DNA of 32,342 nt from contig JAADEY010000047.1 of NCBI GenBank assembly GCA_013153145.1, positions 1 to 32,342 of the forward strand. Reading direction: 5' to 3'. The position numbers and the translations under genes were made by a program. Source of the DNA: Thermoproteota archaeon. Its GTDB lineage: Archaea > Thermoproteota > Thermoprotei_A > Sulfolobales > Pyrodictiaceae. Positions 8,555-16,138 of the stretch are shown one piece after another (the stretch's first letter is position 1; each line of letters opens with the position of its first letter). The notes below the pieces were generated by a model. It was not told the DNA's origin and made no database searches. It worked only from the letters and a program-made list of their open reading frames with translations.

Positions 8555-9565
8555 TTACTTCGACATGCCGAAGGTTAGGTTGAAGAGGCTGTCTAGCTCC
8601 TTCTTTATCTCCTCGCGCTTCTCCTTGACCGCCTTGACTACGGACTCGAGCACTAGGTATGCCCTGCTCGGTATCTTACCCTTGAACCATGTAGTATCCT
8701 TAGCCATTCCTACTCCTAGCTTCTCGTAGGGTATGCCGGTCAGCGGATCCTCCTCACGCTCGTTTATCAGTCTGTCAAGCTCTAGTACTAGCGTGCCTCT
8801 GGGTAGCATGTAGTCGCCGTAGGGGTCGACTAGCTTCAGCACCTGCTTCTTTATCTTGCTCAGTGCCCTTATGCCTAGTATCTTCTCTGGTGTAGGCCTT
8901 ATCTTGGCTGACTGGAGGGCTCCCAGGAGCGCTATTATGCCGCTTAGATCGCTGAAGGGCTCGTACCACGGCCTGCCCTTGCCGACGGCTGGCATAGCCT
9001 CCGCGGCCGCCCTCATTAGGGTCTGGCCGCTTAGTGCCAGGTTGTAGCCGCAGGCCTTCCTGAACCTCTCGTCCAGCGCTATGTCTATGATGCTCTCTGA
9101 CTCGCTACCGACGAAGAGTGCGTGCCTCGCAGGAGTGTCAAACACTATGCCCATGTAGAAGCTGAACATCACGGATGCCTCGGGGCTCTTGGCGGCGTTT
9201 ATCACGGTGTCGCTCAGCAGCGTCCTCGATAGAGCTATGTCGCTCAGCCTCCTGGGGGTCTCGGTGAGCGATACTATCCTAGCAACGCCGAACGCCTGCA
9301 GCATCCTCAGGTAGTAGAGGAGGTCGCTCATGCCGAAGTTCTTGAGCGCTATGTACTTCTCGCCGAGCATCTCAACCCTCACAACGCCGCCAACTATCTC
9401 GCTGACGCGCTTAGGCTTCTCGCCGGGGGCGGCAGCACCCATCAACATGTCCTTATAAAACTCTATTAGTCCTACTATCCCTCCTAGCTTCCCCTGCGCA
9501 GCCGCTGCCAGCTCCTTAAATCTCCTGGGAACCCTGGCTTCCAAGGTTAGAGGAGGTAGCAACAT
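8555..9565 (-). CDS. Conserved-looking hypothetical protein, mostly helical
   Basis: I do not recognise this protein of about 336 residues. It is predicted to be largely alpha-helical, with a Lys/Glu-rich C-terminal helix (KAVKEKREEIKKELDSLF) and no signal peptide. A moderately hydrophobic centre (ASVMFSFYMGIVFD) is not long enough for a safe membrane call. An upstream ATG exists at 9595, but a TATA-like TTTATCTC (minus, 9604-9611) would start transcription near 9582, inside that extension. The internal ATG 9565 is preceded by GGTGGGAG, so it is chosen. The gene stands alone, divergent from the MBL-fold gene and ending at a T-run. Confidence 0.65.
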   Translation of the reverse strand: MLLPPLTLEARVPRRFKELAAAAQGKLGGIVGLIEFYKDMLMGAAAPGEKPKRVSEIVGGVVRVEMLGEKYIALKNFGMSDLLYYLRMLQAFGVARIVSLTETPRRLSDIALSRTLLSDTVINAAKSPEASVMFSFYMGIVFDTPARHALFVGSESESIIDIALDERFRKACGYNLALSGQTLMRAAAEAMPAVGKGRPWYEPFSDLSGIIALLGALQSAKIRPTPEKILGIRALSKIKKQVLKLVDPYGDYMLPRGTLVLELDRLINEREEDPLTGIPYEKLGVGMAKDTTWFKGKIPSRAYLVLESVVKAVKEKREEIKKELDSLFNLTFGMSK

Positions 9566-9603
9566 GCTCCCACCGCTCCAAGAACGAGTATACATACTCG
9601 CTG

Positions 9604-9611
9604 GAGATAAA
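9604..9611 (-). promoter_or_regulatory. TATA box deciding the start of the 8555-9565 gene
   Basis: The minus strand reads AACC followed by TTTATCTC, a plausible BRE plus TATA element. The expected initiation point (~9582) is downstream of the first possible ATG (9595) and upstream of ATG 9565. Confidence 0.45.
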
Positions 9612-9775
9612 GGTTGCCCCTAGGGGGAGCATGCGGGCATAATCGCTAGGCTAAGGCTAGCCCTCCTCCATTTTAATTCAAGGATCCGTATTATGCATCT
9701 CAGAGAGTATTACAGCCTAAGAGGGGAGGGTATTTCACTTCTTACCGGTAGGAATACCCGGCACGGTCGGCACGC

Positions 9776-10798
9776 TTGCTCACAGAAATACTGAGGCTTA
9801 TGAGGAAGGCTAGGGTCACCGCCCGCGGCGCCGTCCTGCTGGGGGAGACCAGCACCATCGATGGACATGAGCAGGGTAGGACAATAAGGGTCGTCACCCA
9901 CATACACAGCGACCACGTCCTGGATCTTAGGAGGAGTATTAGGGAGTGCGGCATGGTAGTCGCGACACCGATAACGCACGAGATGCTGAGGGTTCTAGGC
10001 TACCGCATACCACCATTCAAATCCGTGCCCGTGGAGTACGGCAATACATTGAACATTGATGGCGAGAAGCTAACACTGCTAAGGTCAAACCATATACCCG
10101 GCACCGCGCAGGTACTCGTAGAGACAGCCGAAGGGGATCGACTCCTATACACCAGCGACTTCAAGCTGCCAGGGACGCCGATAGTAAGAGACGCGGACGT
10201 CGTAGTAGTAGACGCTACGTACGGCTATACAGAGTGGATGAGGCCATGGCAGGAGGAGGTCGAGGGACTCCTAGTAGACATAGTTAAGGATGCACTAGCG
10301 CTTGGCCCCGTCGGGATCTTCGGCTACCACGGCAAGCTCCAGGAGGTCATGCTGATACTTCGAAGCTACGGTATCGACGCACCATTCATAGCGCCTAGGA
10401 GGGTCTACCAGCTAACCATGGTCTTAAAGAAGCATGGGTATGCAATAGGGGACATACTGCTTCACGGCACGAGAGAAGCAAGGGAGGCGATGAGAGACGG
10501 CTGGTACATCTACTTCGCCCATATGAGGGCCAAGAACCACGCACCCTGCAAGACAAAACTCATACTATCCGGCTGGGAGTTTAGGGAGCCGTTCCGCAGG
10601 ATAGGCGCTGGCGAGTGGCTCGTAGCCTTCAGCGACCATGCAGACTTCCGTCAACTCGTAAACTACATCGACGAGGCGAGGCCGAAGCTGGTGATCGTGG
10701 ACGGGTATAGAGGAGGTAGGGCCGCCGTGGAGTTCGCGAAATATGTTAGAAGGAGGCTCGGAATACCAGCCATTACCTCGCCCGCCCCGAGCCTATAA
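9776..10798 (+). CDS. Metallo-beta-lactamase fold nuclease-like protein
   Basis: The 340-residue protein has the metal-binding HxHxDH motif (THIHSDH, residues 41-47), a later His (SNHIPGTA), the Asp-bearing TSDFKLPG and the VVDATYG segment. A C-terminal FSDHADF matches the SDHAD signature of the beta-CASP/SNM1-like nucleases. Such enzymes use two zinc ions to cut RNA or DNA; in archaea, relatives act in RNA 3'-end processing or as exonucleases linked to DNA repair. The exact substrate is not shown by the sequence. The start is TTG 9776, or possibly ATG 9800, which follows GAGG. Its last 26 bases overlap the 3' end of lysK on the other strand. Confidence 0.85.
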   Translation: MLTEILRLMRKARVTARGAVLLGETSTIDGHEQGRTIRVVTHIHSDHVLDLRRSIRECGMVVATPITHEMLRVLGYRIPPFKSVPVEYGNTLNIDGEKLTLLRSNHIPGTAQVLVETAEGDRLLYTSDFKLPGTPIVRDADVVVVDATYGYTEWMRPWQEEVEGLLVDIVKDALALGPVGIFGYHGKLQEVMLILRSYGIDAPFIAPRRVYQLTMVLKKHGYAIGDILLHGTREAREAMRDGWYIYFAHMRAKNHAPCKTKLILSGWEFREPFRRIGAGEWLVAFSDHADFRQLVNYIDEARPKLVIVDGYRGGRAAVEFAKYVRRRLGIPAITSPAPSL

Positions 10799-11846
10799 GC
10801 TCGATAAACGCGTCCGCCTCAACACCGGAAGACCATAACAGCTCCTCCACATCAATATACTCAACAGCGCTATGGGATAACCTTGGATCCCCCGGACCAT
10901 AGGCGGCCATATCACGCGAAACCCTTCCATACAGCAGGTTCATGTCACTCGTACCCATCTTGACCGTCAGCCTCGGCCTAACACCCCGGCGCAGGAGGGC
11001 GCGCATAAGGGATCGCGGGACGGGCATCTGCGGTTTCACGCGGACGGGTGGAGTATATTCCTTATACTCTGTTATACATGCTGCAGGGAGAGCGTTATCG
11101 ATACACGACCTAACCGCCTCCGGCTTAATGCCTGGAGCGATCCTCGTGTCAACCCAGGCCCACGCCTCCATGGGCACCATGTTTGGATACTCCCCCGCTC
11201 TGGCCAGCGTGACGTTCATTGATACACCATTCCCCCTACACTTCTTCTTCACCGTAAGCCATGCCCTCAGCAGGGCCTCGAAGGCCGAGTCGTCATCCGA
11301 TGCACTGGCGGCATGCCCCCCATTACTCCTACAAGTTATCCTGTAATGCATAGAGCCCCTGTACCCGATGGCTATGCTCCTACCCCCGGTGGGCTCCGAT
11401 ATGAATACATGCTCCGCCGTAACCCCCTTCTCTATGAGGTGTATTGCTCCACGACTATCAGCCTCCTCGCCGACAAGACCGGCTACGCATAGCCTTGGCC
11501 CGGCGGCTTCACCTACGAGGCCTGCAAGGGCGTAGATGTAGGATAGCAGTGGCCCCTTAGCGTCAACCGCCCCTCGGCCATAGACCCTTCCATCAACTAT
11601 ACGTACTTCAAGCATGCCTGGCACAGTGTCTATATGGCCTACGACAAGCACCGATAAACTCCCAGAACCCCTGCAGGCCCAGACGTTCCCGGCTTCATCA
11701 ATCCAGGACTCCAGGCCCAGGCTCGACGATATCTCGACAAGCCTCTCCGCAGCCTCCCTCTCCGAGCCGCTGGGGCTATAGGCTTCAAGGAGCCGCTTGA
11801 GCTGATTAGCCGCCACCACTGGGCTTACTGGAGGCTTCCAATACAC
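10773..11846 (-). CDS. lysK: [LysW]-lysine / [LysW]-ornithine hydrolase
   Basis: This M20-family metallopeptidase releases the finished lysine or ornithine from the C-terminal Glu of the LysW carrier, the last step of both branches. Of 357 residues, visible motifs are GHIDTVP (metal His and the Asp after it), GRGAVDAKGPL (bridging Asp), GEEADSRGA (the catalytic and metal Glu pair) and MGTSDMN near the C-terminus. Length matches archaeal LysK. It overlaps the end of lysJ by 22 bases, so translation is probably coupled. GTG 11846 is the longest start; GTG 11819 or 11816 is also possible. It is the last gene of the leftward operon. No separate ArgE-like hydrolase is visible, which supports dual use. 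Confidence 0.93.
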   Translation of the reverse strand: MYWKPPVSPVVAANQLKRLLEAYSPSGSEREAAERLVEISSSLGLESWIDEAGNVWACRGSGSLSVLVVGHIDTVPGMLEVRIVDGRVYGRGAVDAKGPLLSYIYALAGLVGEAAGPRLCVAGLVGEEADSRGAIHLIEKGVTAEHVFISEPTGGRSIAIGYRGSMHYRITCRSNGGHAASASDDDSAFEALLRAWLTVKKKCRGNGVSMNVTLARAGEYPNMVPMEAWAWVDTRIAPGIKPEAVRSCIDNALPAACITEYKEYTPPVRVKPQMPVPRSLMRALLRRGVRPRLTVKMGTSDMNLLYGRVSRDMAAYGPGDPRLSHSAVEYIDVEELLWSSGVEADAFIELIGSGRAR

Positions 11847-13000
11847 TCCTTCATCACCTTGACAGCCTCCTCCGCATCCTCCTCGGTCACAAGGTATGGT
11901 GGCAGCAGTCTAACCACGGTAGCGCCCGCCTTCAGTGCGAGCACTCCACGCTCCTGCATACACTTAATGACCCTGCCTGGCGGCTTCCTGAGCTCAACAC
12001 CAATCATTAAGCCCACTCCCCTGATATCCCTGACAACCCTATAGCCGTCAAGAAGGTCTGCAAGCAACTCGAGGAACACCCTGCCCATCCTGGCAGCCTT
12101 CTCGACAACATCATCCTCCTTCACAGCCCTTGCAGCCCCAGCCACAGCACTACATGCGAGCGGGTTACCACCATACGTCGACCCATGCAGCCCCTCCCAG
12201 AGCCTCCCATGAACCTCCTCAGTGAAGGCTACGAGGCTGACTGGGAACCCGCCGCCAATAGCCTTACCCGCCACGAGGATGTCGGGCCTCACACCCGCCC
12301 TGCTATGAGCCCACAATACCCCGGTACGGCCGAAGCCCGACTGTATCTCGTCAACAACAAGGAGTGCACCGACCTCCCGGCACCTACTCCACAGACTCCT
12401 CAAGAACTCGTTGCTGAGGGGTATTACTCCACCCTCTCCTATCACGGGCTCTACGAAGACCGCCGCCGTCTCCTCATCAATAACCTTGTCAACCGCCGAC
12501 ACATCCTCCGGCCTAAGCCTCTCGACGCGAGGATAGAGGATGTGCTCAAGCCCCTTCCTATACTTAGGCCCCCACGTAAGACTCAACGCGCCAAGAGTCC
12601 TGCCATGAAACGCCCTACTCAATGCAACGAGCTTACCCCTCCCCGTAGCAGCAACAGCCACCTTCAATGCAAGCTCAACAGCCTCAGCACCACTATTCAG
12701 CAGGAAGATCCTCGTAAGACCATCCGGGAGGAGGCCATCCAGCTCCTCAAGCATATGCCGCCTGGCAGGCGTATCAAAGACCGTGTGGACAACCATTATC
12801 CTCTCAAGCTGCCTCTCAAGCTCGGCAACAACGTAGGGGTTCCTATGCCCCAGGAAGGCGGCGCCAAACCCCGTATGTAGATCAAGGTACCTTCTACCAC
12901 TACAATCCCATACGTACTGGGCCTCCCCCCTCTCTATACAAAGGCCCCTACCCCGATAGAACTCAGCAAACCTTATCAAAACCAGGACGCCTCCCTCCAC
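11825..13000 (-). CDS. lysJ: [LysW]-aminoadipate semialdehyde / glutamate semialdehyde aminotransferase
   Basis: This pyridoxal-phosphate class III aminotransferase adds the side-chain amino group to carrier-bound semialdehydes, giving [LysW]-lysine or [LysW]-ornithine. The 391-residue protein shows LNSGAEAVE (101-109), FHGRT (131-135), the cofactor-binding VVDEIQSGFGRTG (215-227) and the Schiff-base lysine K246 in LVAGKAIGGGFP. The start is GTG 13000, just two bases after the lysX stop, with an AGGAGGT ribosome binding site four bases upstream that overlaps the lysX stop. By homology alone it could be called ArgD, but its position between lysX and lysK favours LysJ with dual substrate use. 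Confidence 0.93.
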   Translation of the reverse strand: MEGGVLVLIRFAEFYRGRGLCIERGEAQYVWDCSGRRYLDLHTGFGAAFLGHRNPYVVAELERQLERIMVVHTVFDTPARRHMLEELDGLLPDGLTRIFLLNSGAEAVELALKVAVAATGRGKLVALSRAFHGRTLGALSLTWGPKYRKGLEHILYPRVERLRPEDVSAVDKVIDEETAAVFVEPVIGEGGVIPLSNEFLRSLWSRCREVGALLVVDEIQSGFGRTGVLWAHSRAGVRPDILVAGKAIGGGFPVSLVAFTEEVHGRLWEGLHGSTYGGNPLACSAVAGAARAVKEDDVVEKAARMGRVFLELLADLLDGYRVVRDIRGVGLMIGVELRKPPGRVIKCMQERGVLALKAGATVVRLLPPYLVTEEDAEEAVKVMKECIGSLQ

Positions 13001-13002
13001 GA

Positions 13003-13857
13003 CTACCTCCTAGCAAGCTCCAACAAGTACTCCACGATGTCCCCCGCGAGGTTATACCCGGTCACACGCTCCGTGTTCCTAAAATCAACATTAGCATTCA
13101 CCTCGTTTACCAGATAGCCCCGCTCAGGATCCTCGAAGACATCGACGCCGAGCACGCCTCCACCCACAGCCCTAGCAGCACGTAGACATACATCCTCGAG
13201 CTCGGGGTCGACCCGTGCAGGCTCAGCCACAGCTCCAAGCGCCGTATTAGTCCTCCAAGAAGACTTGTTAACCCTATAGATAGCCGTCGCGACGTGGTCG
13301 CCTACAACGAACACGCGCAAATCCCTATCAGGCTTATTGACGTACTCCTGCATGTAAACAACCCTGTAGAGGCCGCCGCCCAGCATCAATCTATCCTCTA
13401 TGATCCCCTCAAGGGACTCCGGAGTATCGGCCCTCGCGACAAGCCTACCCCAGCTACCGATGACCGGCTTAACCACGACAGGGTATCCCAGCTCGCTGGC
13501 CGCCTTCAAGGCCTCATGCTTATCGAAGACTATAACACTGCGTGGAACAGGAACCCCATGCATATAGAGCATCAGTGTTGTCAGGAACTTGTTGCCGCAC
13601 AACATCTGCGTCTTCGACGAGTTGACTATCCTGCCTCCAAGCGCCTCTACAAAGGCGGTAACTGTTAGGGAACGATACAGGCTTAGGGAGCGCTGCAGGT
13701 AGACGTCCGCATCCGGTACCGCCGCACCATCCCCTAGCCATAGGATGAGACGACCAGTATTCACAAGCTCTACTTCAACACCCCTATCCCTAGCCTCACT
13801 GATTATCCTCTTCTCCTCATACCTAGGATGATCATAGAAGACCACTAACCGGGTCAA
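13003..13857 (-). CDS. lysX: LysW-2-aminoadipate ligase (ATP-grasp)
   Basis: This ATP-grasp ligase joins the amino group of 2-aminoadipate to the C-terminal Glu of LysW, protecting it for lysine synthesis. It has 284 residues: an N-terminal FYDHPRYEEKR, the ATP-binding VVVKPVIGSWGRLV (127-140), MQEYV and DLRVFVVG, and near the end NEVNANVDFRN (251-261). That last block is the specificity region of RimK-like carrier ligases. The EVN-x3-(E/D)F-(K/R)-N form fits characterised aminoadipate ligases and differs from the ArgX paralogue at 21917-22759, which reads NEVNGVPEFKGF. It sits three bases after lysW. The substrate call rests on this motif and on operon position. Confidence 0.92.
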   Translation of the reverse strand: MTRLVVFYDHPRYEEKRIISEARDRGVEVELVNTGRLILWLGDGAAVPDADVYLQRSLSLYRSLTVTAFVEALGGRIVNSSKTQMLCGNKFLTTLMLYMHGVPVPRSVIVFDKHEALKAASELGYPVVVKPVIGSWGRLVARADTPESLEGIIEDRLMLGGGLYRVVYMQEYVNKPDRDLRVFVVGDHVATAIYRVNKSSWRTNTALGAVAEPARVDPELEDVCLRAARAVGGGVLGVDVFEDPERGYLVNEVNANVDFRNTERVTGYNLAGDIVEYLLELARR

Positions 13858-13860
13858 GAG

Positions 13861-14034
13861 CTACTCTCCCCAGTCCTCCTCAACACCCTTAAACTCCTCG
13901 AGTCTCACATCATTACCCTCTACCCTGACGACGAGCATTGCTCCACACTCATGCTCTATTATCTCTCCATCAAGCACGTCGTCGGGAACCTCGACCTTCT
14001 CGCCGCAGACCGGGCACACAGCGGTTCTAGCCAT
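13861..14034 (-). CDS. lysW: LysW amino-group carrier protein
   Basis: The 57-residue acidic protein is the carrier for lysine and, here probably, arginine synthesis. The C-terminal EDWGE is diagnostic: the last Glu receives 2-aminoadipate or glutamate through its side-chain carboxyl. A zinc site is visible as CPVC (residues 7-10) and HEC (about residues 29-31), with His replacing the third Cys as in other crenarchaeal LysW proteins as I recall them. The reading frame extends upstream to 14148, but ATG 14034, preceded by GGTGAG, gives the normal family length. It lies 49 bases after the ACT-domain gene. Acidic patches (EGNDVRLEEFKGVEEDWGE) fit the role of a surface recognised by basic partner enzymes. 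Confidence 0.96.
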   Translation of the reverse strand: MARTAVCPVCGEKVEVPDDVLDGEIIEHECGAMLVVRVEGNDVRLEEFKGVEEDWGE

Positions 14035-14083
14035 AACACTCACCGAGTGTTGGACGGCAAGCCCACTACAGCCTCTAAAAAAT

Positions 14084-14812
14084 CTAATCATGCTGAGAAG
14101 TGCCCTCTCCAGCCCCCCTATGACCGGAAGATGCATAAACACTGGCATAGAGCCGCGCCATCTCTATAGCGCTCGTTAAGAGCTCGAACGCTTGCAACAA
14201 ATCCTTCTTAGAGATAATCAGCACGGTATCGGTATGGCAAGACTCTATCTGAGTTATATTGATACCATTCCTTGCAAGGAGGCTGGAGACATACGCTATG
14301 AAGCCCGGGGTCGACACTATATGCTTAGGACTGACAATAACAAGCGCAGCCTGATCCCTATAGAGGTCAATTATATCGTCATCACTCAACACAGACCTAA
14401 CCATAGGCAAGTGCTCATCATCAACTATCACGGTTACACTTGTGAGGCTCTGCATCATCGCGAAGAACCTAGCGGATCCAAGCAGCTCGCCGACAAGCCC
14501 TGCAAGCTTCCTCAAGGCGCCTATCCGTACAGTCAATACACTAATACCAGTCCTAACCTCGAGCGCGCTCATAGACAGCAAACTCACAATGCTACCCTCA
14601 ATACCCTCCATACTGCTCGCAAGCTTCTCAGCATACCTGATAGCCGCCATCTTGACAGACTCGAAGCTGGGCCTACTACCAGTAAGCCTCTCTATCGCCG
14701 GCAGCAAGCGGCGTGCAAGTTCACTATAATTTATGATCCCCTTCGCCAGGCACTCCCTTAGACATGGATCTGAATCAACGACCCTTCTGACGGCCTCAGC
14801 AACACTAGTCAT
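14084..14812 (-). CDS. ACT-domain regulator-like protein (COG2150-like), first gene of the lys operon
   Basis: The protein has 242 residues. The N-terminal half (KGIINYSELARRLLPAIE, about residues 24-41) has the pattern of archaeal predicted amino-acid-metabolism regulators of the COG2150 type. Residues ~155-215 form an ACT domain (ALVIVSPKHI, then STPGFIAYVSSLLARNGINI, then TVLIISKKDL), a small fold that commonly binds amino acids as allosteric effectors. No DNA-binding or catalytic motif is evident. Being first in the operon suggests it senses lysine, arginine or a precursor; this is inference. The reading frame runs up to 14848, but that ATG lies in the TATA box, so ATG 14812 is chosen. 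Confidence 0.8.
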   Translation of the reverse strand: MTSVAEAVRRVVDSDPCLRECLAKGIINYSELARRLLPAIERLTGSRPSFESVKMAAIRYAEKLASSMEGIEGSIVSLLSMSALEVRTGISVLTVRIGALRKLAGLVGELLGSARFFAMMQSLTSVTVIVDDEHLPMVRSVLSDDDIIDLYRDQAALVIVSPKHIVSTPGFIAYVSSLLARNGINITQIESCHTDTVLIISKKDLLQAFELLTSAIEMARLYASVYASSGHRGAGEGTSQHD

Positions 14813-14844
14813 CGTGACCCCGTCTCCCCGGGAAACACTGTGTT

Positions 14845-14857
14845 CCAAATATAACTA
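14845..14857 (-). promoter_or_regulatory. TATA box of the leftward lys operon
   Basis: The minus strand reads AGTTATATTTGGA. Initiation about 26 bases downstream falls near 14826, some 14 bases before ATG 14812, leaving room for the GGGG-containing ribosome binding site. Confidence 0.6.
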
Positions 14858-14863
14858 TCCTCA

Positions 14864-14872
14864 GGCTATATG
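14864..14872 (+). promoter_or_regulatory. TATA box of the rightward arg operon
   Basis: GGCTATATGA lies some 70 bases before the argG TTG start at 14939. Initiation would fall near 14895, giving a leader of about 45 bases that carries GGGAGAG-type ribosome binding sequence. It is followed at once by two GAAACAC copies. Confidence 0.55.
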
Positions 14873-14938
14873 AAACACTCGAAACACACTCTTCAAAGAC
14901 TTGTTACTGTGGAGATGCGGAGACGGGAGAGATAGGGC

Positions 14939-16138
14939 TTGAAGGTTGTACTCGCGTACTCCGGGGGCCTTGACACCTCCACAATACTGCTCCTGCTCCG
15001 GAAAATGTACAACGCTGAAGTCATAACAGTGACCGTCGACGTTGGCCAAGAGGAGGAGCTTGAAGGCGTGGAGGAGAGAGCGTACAAGCTTGGAGCAGTG
15101 AAACACTACACCATCGACGCTAAGAAGGAGTTCGCGGAGAAGTACATAGCACCAGCCATCAAGGCGAACGGCCTCTACGAGGATGCATACCCGCTCGGCA
15201 CGGCCCTGGCAAGACCACTAATAGCAGCCAAGGTGGCAGAGATAGCCATCAAGGAGGGGGCGGATGCGGTTGCACACGGCTGCACGTCTAAGGGGAATGA
15301 CCAGGTGAGGTTTGAGCTTACATTAAAGGCGCTACTCCCCGAAGACATAGAGATAATTGCCCCGGTAAGGAAGCATATGCTCACAAGGAAGCAGTCCATA
15401 GAGCTGCTACGGAAGTACGGCTACGACGTGCCATCGACGCACTCCAAGTACAGCATCGACGAAAACCTATGGACCAGGAGCATAGAGGGCGGAGTGATAG
15501 ACGACCCGGCAGCCGAGCCGCCAGAGGATGCCTTCGCCTGGACGGTGGATCCCTCCAAGGCCCCTGACACCCCATTGAGCCTCGAGATCGGCTTCGAGAA
15601 GGGAGTCCCCGTCAGCATAAACGGGGAGAAGATGGATCTAGTGAAGCTCATCGAGACGCTGAACAGGCTTGTCGGCTTCCACGGTTATGGCAGGATAGAT
15701 CATATAGAGAATAGGGTTGTTGGCTTGAAGAGCAGGGAGGTCTACGAGGCCCCTGCAGCACTCACCCTGATAGCCGCACACCGCGACCTGGAGAAGATGG
15801 TTCTCACCCCGAGGGAGCTTAGGTTCAAGAGGCTTGCAGACACGGTCTGGACTGACCTGGTCTACTCGGGTCTATGGGTGGAGCCCCTCAGGATACACCT
15901 ACAGAAGTTCATAGACTCTGTTAACGAGTATGTGACCGGAACAGTTAAGCTCAAGGTATACAAGGGCTCGCTCACCATAACAGGTAGGTGGAGCCCGTAT
16001 AGCAGCTACTCTAAGGAGGTCATAGACTATAATGAGGGGTGGTATCCGAGCGACGAGGAGGCCAGAGGCTTCATAACGCTCCACGGCCTCCACTCGCTGG
16101 CCAGCATAAAGGCTAGGGGGCTGTCAAACCTACTATGA
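14939..16138 (+). CDS. argG: Argininosuccinate synthase
   Basis: The enzyme condenses citrulline and aspartate with ATP to give argininosuccinate, the penultimate step of arginine synthesis. The 399-residue protein has the N-terminal PP-loop AYSGGLDTS (6-14), the substrate segments [11 protein letters not shown] and [17 protein letters not shown], and [12 protein letters not shown], all typical. The start is TTG 14939, the only codon that gives the canonical N-terminus. It is the first gene of the rightward operon, and its stop overlaps the argH start (ATGA). The promoter carries the GAAACAC repeats. Confidence 0.97.
   Translation: MKVVLAYSGGLDTSTILLLLRKMYNAEVITVTVDVGQEEELEGVEERAYKLGAVKHYTIDAKKEFAEKYIAPAIKANGLYEDAYPLGTALARPLIAAKVAEIAIKEGADAVAHGCTSKGNDQVRFELTLKALLPEDIEIIAPVRKHMLTRKQSIELLRKYGYDVPSTHSKYSIDENLWTRSIEGGVIDDPAAEPPEDAFAWTVDPSKAPDTPLSLEIGFEKGVPVSINGEKMDLVKLIETLNRLVGFHGYGRIDHIENRVVGLKSREVYEAPAALTLIAAHRDLEKMVLTPRELRFKRLADTVWTDLVYSGLWVEPLRIHLQKFIDSVNEYVTGTVKLKVYKGSLTITGRWSPYSSYSKEVIDYNEGWYPSDEEARGFITLHGLHSLASIKARGLSNLL

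Larger units (their letters stand above)
14832..14887. promoter_or_regulatory. Candidate operator: three GAAACAC repeats in the divergent lys/arg promoter
   Basis: GAAACAC occurs at 14832-14838, 14872-14878 and 14881-14887. The first copy is part of the inverted repeat AACAC-T-GTGTT (14834-14844). The single site lies just downstream of the lys-side TATA box and the doubled site just downstream of the arg-side TATA box, positions where a bound repressor would block initiation in both directions. A LysM-like Lrp regulator is encoded at the end of the arg operon and is the obvious candidate ligand; this link is inference. Confidence 0.5.

Noticed and set aside
12185-12880. Plus-strand open frame of 231 codons opposite lysJ
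   Set aside because: Its composition is the complement of conserved lysJ codons; it is Pro/Arg-rich with no domain, so it is a shadow.
14034-14148. N-terminal extension of lysW to 14148
   Set aside because: It would run into the end of the ACT gene and give a non-family N-terminus; ATG 14034 gives the usual ~55-residue carrier.
14192-14761. Plus-strand open frame of 189 codons opposite the ACT gene
   Set aside because: The minus-strand protein has clear ACT and COG2150-type patterns; the opposite frame has none.
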